Shown in pieces: positions 56,618 to 64,000 of a stretch of DNA of 64,000 nucleotides (position 1 is the stretch's first letter; every line of letters begins with the position of its first letter). A program made the translations under genes and the position numbers. Under the pieces are notes generated by a model that was given only the letters and a program-made list of their open reading frames with translations, had not been told where the DNA came from and did not search any database. Source of the stretch: Owenia fusiformis (lineage: Eukaryota > Annelida > Polychaeta > Sabellida > Oweniidae). The stretch covers positions 26,489,248-26,553,247 of the forward strand of contig CAIIXF020000003.1 in NCBI GenBank assembly GCA_903813345.2, read 5' to 3'.

Positions 56618-57684
56618 CAGGGTGTCCGGAAAGTAAAGATACAAATGCTCTAATTTCAATAGATTTACCTGTTGTGAGATGAAATTGCTACAGATTATAG
56701 AATGACATTGTAACAATTTATCCTGCAACTGTCATGACAAATTGTCTCAAAATAAGAAAGTTATGGGTGTTATGGTAACAGGAGTCGCGGGTATGTGGAG
56801 CAGCGTCACAATTATGTTTTATAATTCTTTTCTCCTGTACATATCATCTTGACACTCCGTCATCTGTTGCTATTATGTATCAAATTATGTACCACAACAG
56901 TAAAAGGATTAGTACTCTAAGATTGTTTAATCATTTGACATTACTCCTGTTATCCAGTATTATGTATTTTCAATCTTTATCTAAACATTCTTGGTGCATT
57001 TTGACCGGAGATTCAAGACCTGACAAAACCTTTGCTGTCAGTCCCTGAGATTGCTGATAACATTGGCTTCCAGCCGAGTCTCATTTTTATGTTGAACTTC
57101 TAACAAATTGCTTTAACATATTCATTAATGTAGAAGTCCAACGGGACATTATCAGGGAAATATGGGCCATTTTACAAATAAGTTAATGTCAAGAAATTCA
57201 ATTGTAAGATTTGTTTTCTTTGCTTTGTGCATTGGAGTATTGACTGGAGTTGCACTATTGACTTTCCTATTAATCCAGGGACCCTTTTTCTAAGCACTTA
57301 TATGCTCTTTTTCTTTGATTATACTTGTGACATTGCATAGTTGATATGTATCAATGATATCGTTATACTAAAGAGAATACTATGGCAGCAAGAATACAAT
57401 ATTGAACAAAACAAGAAACTGATAAGAAATACAATAATAAACACTATTTCAAATGGTTATATTTTAGCAATTTATCACAATTTAGCGATATCCTGGAACT
57501 GCTCCGCATGCCCCTCAACACCGTAACCATGACAACCGTAGCTTTAACATATTTAGACTATATGTTATAAAAATTGGTAGATGTATTGTAATGTAGTTCC
57601 TCTACAATCTGTAGCGATTTCATTACAAAAAAACTAAATCTCTTAAAATTAGAGTATTTGTATCTTTACTTTCCGGACACCCTG
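56618..57684. mobile_element. 1067-bp mariner-like element with long inverted repeats
   Basis: TA-flanked ends CAGGGTGTCCGGAAAGTAAAG and its complement, with inverted similarity over roughly 190 bp to the 'gagcagc' / 'gctgctc'-like blocks. A short reading near 57035-57100 (PEIADNIGF) resembles a mariner helix-turn-helix but stops soon after. Same length and layout as 20053-21121, with different terminal sequence, so a sister family. Nonfunctional. Confidence 0.65.
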
Positions 57685-59169
57685 TACCTTAACTCTACAA
57701 ATTCAGGTCAAGATCATAAGAAACAATTTCAAAGATAAAATATTTATCATATGCATTTTCTAATGTCATTTAGGATATGGTCTTAATCATTATTTTATTT
57801 AATTCAAAATACCAATTTCTATTTTACAATAATTTGTTTTTTAAATGCCATCCTCAAAGTATTTTCATGGTTTGTAGTTCAAAATTGTAGGGAGCTGGAT
57901 GGCTGGTTAAGTACCCCTGTCATTTTTAACATAATGATTTTCCCTGTATGTTTTTGCATGAATATTTTCAGATTTTCTTATAATATACTGCTTTGATAGA
58001 GAAAGGTAATAGAAAGGCATAGTTAATCCTGCGTTAAGCTCTTGGAAAAGAAACATTTATCAAGAATGAAAAAAGAGCTTTAGAACAGATAAATATATTC
58101 ATTGTTTCATACCAATAACTCGCACTATGCATATAATGAAATATGTACTAATAGAGAATCTATAAATAAAGCATGCATCATTAGTCTCTTTGTGACATTG
58201 CATACAGAAACCTCATTTAACCAGTTGAGGCAATTTTTACAGTTAATGGCAATATCAGATGTTTTTATAGGAAAGTTTCAATAAAAGTTACTTATCCATG
58301 ATTTCTCAAGGGTAGTTCAGTGACACAAAAATGAAGAAAAGTGAAAAAATCAGTGAAGTGAGAATCAATTATCAGTGAGACGAGTATTTTATCACTTTGA
58401 GGCAAATTTTGACACCTTTTGTATTTTGGAGAAATTTTGAATTTTGAGGGAATTTTTTCAACAGAACAAATACCAAGGTTTGCAAATACCAAGGTTTTTA
58501 AATGGATACAAATAGATTCTTTTGGAAGTTAATTTTCAAATTCCCGTTCAATGCTGTGGAGATCTATATCATTATGAAACAAGAAAACATTAGTTTGTCC
58601 ATTTCTGGTAAGTCCACATTGTATATTGATAGGATAAGTGCATTATATAACAGATATTACATCAATATAAGCAGACTTGCCATATTTACTTTCTACACAA
58701 TGCCAAGGGAAATATATGTATCTATCTATTATTTACAATGCATCAAGTCAAGGCAACCACTCTAATATCAAATTCCATATTCAGCATGTGGTCAATTAAA
58801 TGCATCGACCAGAACCAAGACTATTTCCATGTTTTATTTGTTGATTCATCTGACAAGCTATTATCACATAGTACAGTATTGGTACGACTGAACAATGCAA
58901 GTCTTTGAGTGAATAGTATATCTATTATGGTTATATTCTAAGTAGTTCCTGCGAGTTAATTAAACATGAAGGTTAACTATTGTATGAACAATATCAAAAC
59001 TTGTTTTCCAAACTGCTGCCATCGTATATGAAGCCAGTTTACGACATGTAGAACTTTTTTACTTTGACATTTTCATTAAGGTACCATAGTGAACTTATAA
59101 TCTTGAAGGTATGATTTTAGAGGTTTAACAGTTACTATGAGGTACAGTCACTTTAGAAAGTAAAAGGTT

Positions 59170-59332
59170 AAAAAAACTAAAGTAGAACACCTTTGACATA
59201 CCTTTAAAAGTGTTCCACTTATAGAACCTGAGGTTCATTTAACATTAAATCAGTTGGTATTGGGACTCTGAACGTGTTCCACAAACAGAAGTGTTCCACT
59301 TCTAGATGTGTTCCAATTTACAGGTTTTACTA
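59170..59332. mobile_element. CAGTGAAACCTG-family element, GTTCCAC subfamily copy 2
   Basis: agtagaacacctttgacat to ttccaatttacaggttttac. Shares 'atcagttggtattgggactc' with 'gtcagttggttttgggaatc' in 45391-45566. Left end eroded. Confidence 0.58.
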
Positions 59333-61914
59333 TACATACATTAAGTATTTTTTGTAACTTCCAGATGTTCAATACCCTCCAACAGTATAATCTAATTTTA
59401 GTCACTCTTTACAAATCAAAAAAACTCTAAGTCACCCATTCAATCTTTGCCAGTCTAGCTCAGTAGCTCAAGTTTGCATATTTGTTTGAATAATAAACGG
59501 ATCAGTATGACACTGGTATCATTTGATTGGTTAGAAGAAACTGTAAAATACTGAATCCTTGACAGAGGATAGGATACCAAGCAGATATGCTCAGGGTAGA
59601 AGTGCAATTGCTTGAAGCAAGCTGAGGACCAGAAATGAGCCATTCATATGCTAGATATTACTACCCTTTGAAAAAACTATATATCTAACCTATTCTCTTT
59701 AAATTAAAAGATAATTTAATCAAGCCGAAATCAAATCAGAACAAACTACATTCTATTCTTATCAAGTAATGCAGATATTCATTTTAAATTTCAAATTTTG
59801 AAAGCCTTGGAAAGTTGATTAAAATCATTAAGATCTTATAAGCATTAAAACTATAGAATCATTTTGAGTAGTTAGAGGGTATTTTAACTGATGATTATAC
59901 AGGGTAATATGCTACCTGATACCATATAAAACACTACAAACATCATTGGGGTGTTAAATTATATGAATTCCATAGACAAAACATATGTGCAGCACGTGCA
60001 GAGCGGGAAATAAAGATTTTTTTTGTCTGGGAAATTTCTCTATTATATATACCCAGTTGAAACGTTTTTGAACAAAGGCATTTCAGACAAGTCAAAATGT
60101 TTTAGTCAAAGCATCACAGAATTTATCGAGACTGGTCATTTTTTGATTCTCAAGATATTATTTATCAAATTGTCATATGAAAGCCAAAAACAGAAAATAC
60201 AGGGGGTGACAACATTACAAGAAACATGAACAACTAACCTACAAATATATTCTTCACCATCTCAAAAATTTACCTTCTATTGGATTTCTAGCCTATGTTA
60301 TTATGGCCACTCCCCTTCAAAGGTTTGGCTTGGCCTTTAACTTTAACTTAGCTCCCGTACTGAACCATGTGTTACAGACTACATGTTTTAAAATCAAATT
60401 TATACCATTGGTCATAAATTCCAACCTTATATAGAAAAAAACTCAAATTCAAACGAAGACAGGTTTTAACACATTATCAAATGTAGAATTAAGGTGGCCA
60501 GATTTTTGGAGGGAGTGTATGGCAACATTTTTACTGAATGTAACAGATGGTAAATAAAATACACAAATAACATTTACTTTCCAGAAATTATGGTAAATTC
60601 AAACATTGTCAGATTTGTAAAATGTTACTTCATGAAATGTTAAATCTTCCATTCTTCCTGTTTACATTCTTATTCATTCGAGATGTGAGTTGAACTGTAG
60701 TAGAAAAAGATAGGAAGGGGGGGGGGTTTAAGTTGCTGCAGGGACACTTGTGGTTTCTGCTTTCCCTGCCAAAGCTGGGCCAGGTGTGGCTTTTTATGTG
60801 ATATAATTCTATGTGACTGGTCAATCCAAGGCAATCTGGCTTTCAAGGTCATTTCTGAGGTGACAAGAAATCTCAATTTAATCAGTTTTATAGTTGAGGA
60901 CTTTTTTCGTTGTCTCAAAAAACTCTACAACCAGAAAGAAAAATTTACTTTTCTCAATAAATACTAAATAAATACAGTATTAAGGTATGGTTATAAAGTT
61001 GAACAATTAAGTTAGAGACTCAGACCAACAATAAGAACTGAGTAGGTGAGACCAACAATAAAATGATTACTAACAATCAGGAACTCAGTGAATTTATTGA
61101 TTCGGTTAAGAAAATTCAATGGTGTCTCTAACGTGATAAATGTTCTATATTTACAAACATGTTTTGATCAATCAACATGTTTTCTAAACTTTCCTTTTCA
61201 CACTTTCTTGAAAGAGGCTTTTTAGTACAACTCCGTCCTGTTAGGAACAAGCAAAGAAACACTTGAAGTCTTTAATAAATCCAATACGACCCTTTTCACC
61301 TTTATATTCAGTTCAAATTGAAACATTAAAAAATTGAATTCTACTAAACTGACACATGTCAATTAAGAAATTATACAAATCATTCAGTTATAAAAATCGT
61401 TGCATGTGATTTTTATCAATGAGTCTGCTATGGAAAGTTCATACCTATAAAAACAATTTCAAACTGAGTTTAGACTTAATATTATCGCATATTCAGCATG
61501 ATTTCTTTACAAACATATTTTTATTAATTTTTTCACCATTGTTGCGGGGAATATTAAACAATAAAAAATTTCAAACCTCAAAATTCTCACACTTTTGGCA
61601 TAACTGCAATAAGTAATATAAGTTACGTTCACCGATAGATTTTTATATGTTGATGAGAGTTGATCGAAATTATTCCCGATTTTTCATTTAATCAAGTCGG
61701 TGAAATCTGAAATGGGGATAGCAACCAGATGACCATGATAATTTTATGGTTGGTCATGTATAATTCTATAACATGATGCAGATAAAACATCAAATTCTGC
61801 TCCTCCATTGATATACCCGGGATTCATACCATTCATTGTGGGCTTTACAGAATCTTCTATCTCTCTGGAAGCTTTATTAGATAAAAAGGAACTCTGATAT
61901 ATCTACAGCCTCAG

Positions 61915-61999
61915 TTTTCTAGAAAGCCTCTATCTTCTAGAAAGCCTTTATCTTTAAGAAAGCCCCAATCTACTAGAAAGTCTTTATCTTGTAGAAATA
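61915..61999. repeat. Tandem repeat of about 19-20 bp
   Basis: Four units of tctagaaagcctttatct with substitutions. Noncoding. Confidence 0.75.
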
Positions 62000-62862
62000 G
62001 GTTAATCTCGCAACTGTCAGTCAAAGTGAGACTTTAAATCAGTTATTTCTAAGGTCTACCAAGCAAGATATCATTAACGAATGTTTTATACTCTTGTTCA
62101 GCATAATAGACATTGAACGATGAAGTATAACCTTTTATTAATAGATATTGAATGATACCACTGTCAGTTATAAAACACAAAAAATGTGATTGATTTTTTC
62201 GTGTCAGTTCGTACTGGCAGATCCACTTAGAGGGCAGCGAATACCACTAATTAAACAACATAATGTAGTCGTCATTTAGAATATATGCAATACAAATATA
62301 TTTCTGTAATTCAATAGCTTCTCAGAGAAGATTTGGTTTATTTTTTCAAAACCAAGATAGTGTATCATACTGGACTTTCGAATCCCATTATGACAATCCA
62401 ACACTGAGTCTTCACAGTGACATGGGTACAAAATTCTCATTTTCTCAATTGTGACCAAAATTGGTAAAAACACTAAAATTTGGATTCCAGATTCCAGACT
62501 TTATCAAATAAAAATATTATGATCTTAAAGTAATGAAACAAAAAAAGCCATGAACATTGAACTCAACATTTAAGTTTTGCCAATTCTTCACACAACCTTA
62601 GAGGGTTTATACTCAAGGCCGTGCAGATGATTTATATATCTATTTAACAATTTAAAATTAGCTATAAAAAGTAAAACTGTATAACATAACTTGAGACAAG
62701 TCAAAAGGTGAAAATAAAGAGTTTTTTTACCCTAAAGGAACAGTATGTAGACAATATGTTCCACATCCAAATTGGTGCCAATGGAGGATTAAAAAAAATA
62801 AAATTGAATCAATCTAATGAAATTTAATCTAAAGAGGGAATAAAGAACAACTTGGCAAGGGA

Positions 62863-62965
62863 ATATGTTTATTCACGGGACTCATCAGCTAATTATTTCC
62901 ATTCTTATGAGCTTAGATACCTCTTATAGTAGTCTTTACCCATATATAAAATAATACGATGATGG
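62863..62965 (+). repeat. Direct duplication of about 100 bp, copy 1
   Basis: tattcacgggactcatcagc, then 'tttccattcttatgagctta' and 'gatacctcttatagtag' recur at 63078-63175 in the same orientation. About 110 bp separates the copies. Confidence 0.75.
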
Positions 62966-63077
62966 CCATGTTTAAACTATGGAGGAATATTATATCATTG
63001 AAGGAAAAATATGACAGTATATGCTTATATGAATGAATCCTATATTTAAAATATATGTGCACCTAGTAAATGAAAAT

Positions 63078-63175
63078 CATTTATTCATGGGGCCCATCAA
63101 CTAATTGTTTCCATTCTTATAAGCTTAGATACCTCTTCAAGTAGCCTTTACCCATATGCAAAATATCTTGATGTT
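63078..63175 (+). repeat. Direct duplication of about 100 bp, copy 2
   Basis: tattcatggggcccatcaac, 'tttccattcttataagctta' and 'gatacctcttcaagtag' match copy 1 with roughly one difference per ten bases. Confidence 0.75.
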
Positions 63176-64000
63176 CAAAAATAAATAGAATTAAATGAAA
63201 ATAGTTAAAATGATAAAATGGAAGAAGTTAACGATTAAAAATACAAGTACCAACTGCCAAATGAAAATCATTTACGATTATTTTTTTTATGAAAAATATC
63301 TAAAAGAACCACCAATAAGTGAAATTTTCAAACACGGACGGAGGATTACCTATACCCCAAAACATACTTATTTTTTATCAAATATCACGTTAAGCCAATA
63401 TATTGATGAATCTCACATCGGAAGTAGGTCTCACATTTCAAACATCTCTTACATAAAAACACACAGAAAATATAGTTTCTCGTGATAAAATATGGAAATC
63501 TGAAGAATTTAAAAAAGAAAAATATCAGCTTATGTTCTGTAATAAAATCATTATATTAAAAAATATATATCATGATTAAACAATTTTGTAGTTTCAATCT
63601 TAAACACTCAAATTATTGATATATTGCTATTAGGGATCTTTCAAAATGTATCCATTATGGTGGATACTCTGGATTTGGGGAAAAAAATTATAATGGATAA
63701 ATAATTTATCTGCAGAATATTTATGTATTAGTATTTTGGTCATTTCTAGAATAGAAATGAAAATATATCAAGAAATGAGGTTATCAAAATTATAGATATT
63801 TTTATTATAAAGCCTGGCCAGTGAAAACTTAAAGTAGGGGAGATATTTAGCTAGTCTTTGAGTTCTAAATTCTGCTGAATCATGTACTTATCATGTAAAA
63901 TGATACAGAAAGTACATTCAGTATCATTTATATTAGGATGTTCATGCTCATAGACCTTGCAATGAAATATATAACAATTAATTTTGGAAGAACCATCATT

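Larger units (their letters stand above)
50913..64000. other. Region upstream of the visible CUB exons
   Basis: Probably the 5' intron(s) or upstream flank of the receptor gene. It is filled with the elements listed separately. 55262-56617, 57685-59169 and 59333-61914 have no recognised gene or repeat family, apart from G/T-rich runs near 60716 and a lone transposon-like end near 60500. No signal peptide exon was confirmed. Confidence 0.5.

Noticed and set aside
60630-60918. 82-codon - strand frame with Pro run
   Set aside because: The Pro run is a G homopolymer on the + strand; no domain or splice context.
63195-63485. 96-codon + strand frame
   Set aside because: Low-complexity Lys/Ile/Asn/Tyr composition typical of AT-rich noncoding DNA; no recognised domain.

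Overview
The window looks like AT-rich nuclear DNA from a marine invertebrate animal. Intron-split genes for secreted or membrane proteins (C-type lectin, sushi, CUB, LDLa domains) rule out a prokaryote. The repeat content fits a lophotrochozoan such as a mollusc or brachiopod: frequent tacatgta words, many TA-flanked short DNA transposons, and an element resembling the bivalve 'pearl' family with ACGG microsatellite. The species assignment is inference; no rRNA or mitochondrial marker is present.

Three host genes are supported. (1) On the + strand, 348-4133, a six-exon gene encodes a 462-residue type I membrane protein: signal peptide, one C-type lectin domain, two sushi/CCP domains, a transmembrane helix and a long basic tail. 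All internal introns are phase 1. (2) On the + strand, 5501-6679, an uninterrupted frame encodes a 392-residue type II Golgi-type glycosyltransferase with an LEDD motif. (3) On the - strand, 50912 down to 12325, seven exons over 38.6 kb encode the C-terminal 442 residues of a CUB-LDLa-transmembrane receptor with a Gln/Pro-rich tail carrying a PPSY motif and a VQV C-terminus. Its 5' end (signal peptide, perhaps more CUB domains) is not identified; it may lie in 50913-64000 or outside the window.

Most of the remaining DNA is intergenic or intronic and dominated by mobile elements. From left to right: tandem repeats and small hairpin elements to 5.3 kb; a 36-bp minisatellite (7060-8875) split by a 1-kb Helitron/pearl-like element; a purine-rich tandem array (13.9-14.2 kb); two 202-bp MITEs; a mariner-like element with long inverted repeats (20-21 kb); an 851-bp giant palindrome (31.2-32.1 kb); a 5'-truncated L1/Tx1-type LINE with a poly(A) tail and 12-bp target duplication (34.6-37.1 kb); several CAGTGAAACCTG-ended elements; a 3.15-kb element with ~290-bp terminal inverted repeats and a MITE nested inside (51.4-54.5 kb); and a second mariner-like element (56.6-57.7 kb). 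A repeat family beginning AAGGCATTAACATA recurs seven times. No LTR retrovirus-like element, Polinton, CRISPR array, tRNA or rRNA was recognised. The first two genes have no evident functional link beyond proximity; the third converges on them from the opposite strand.
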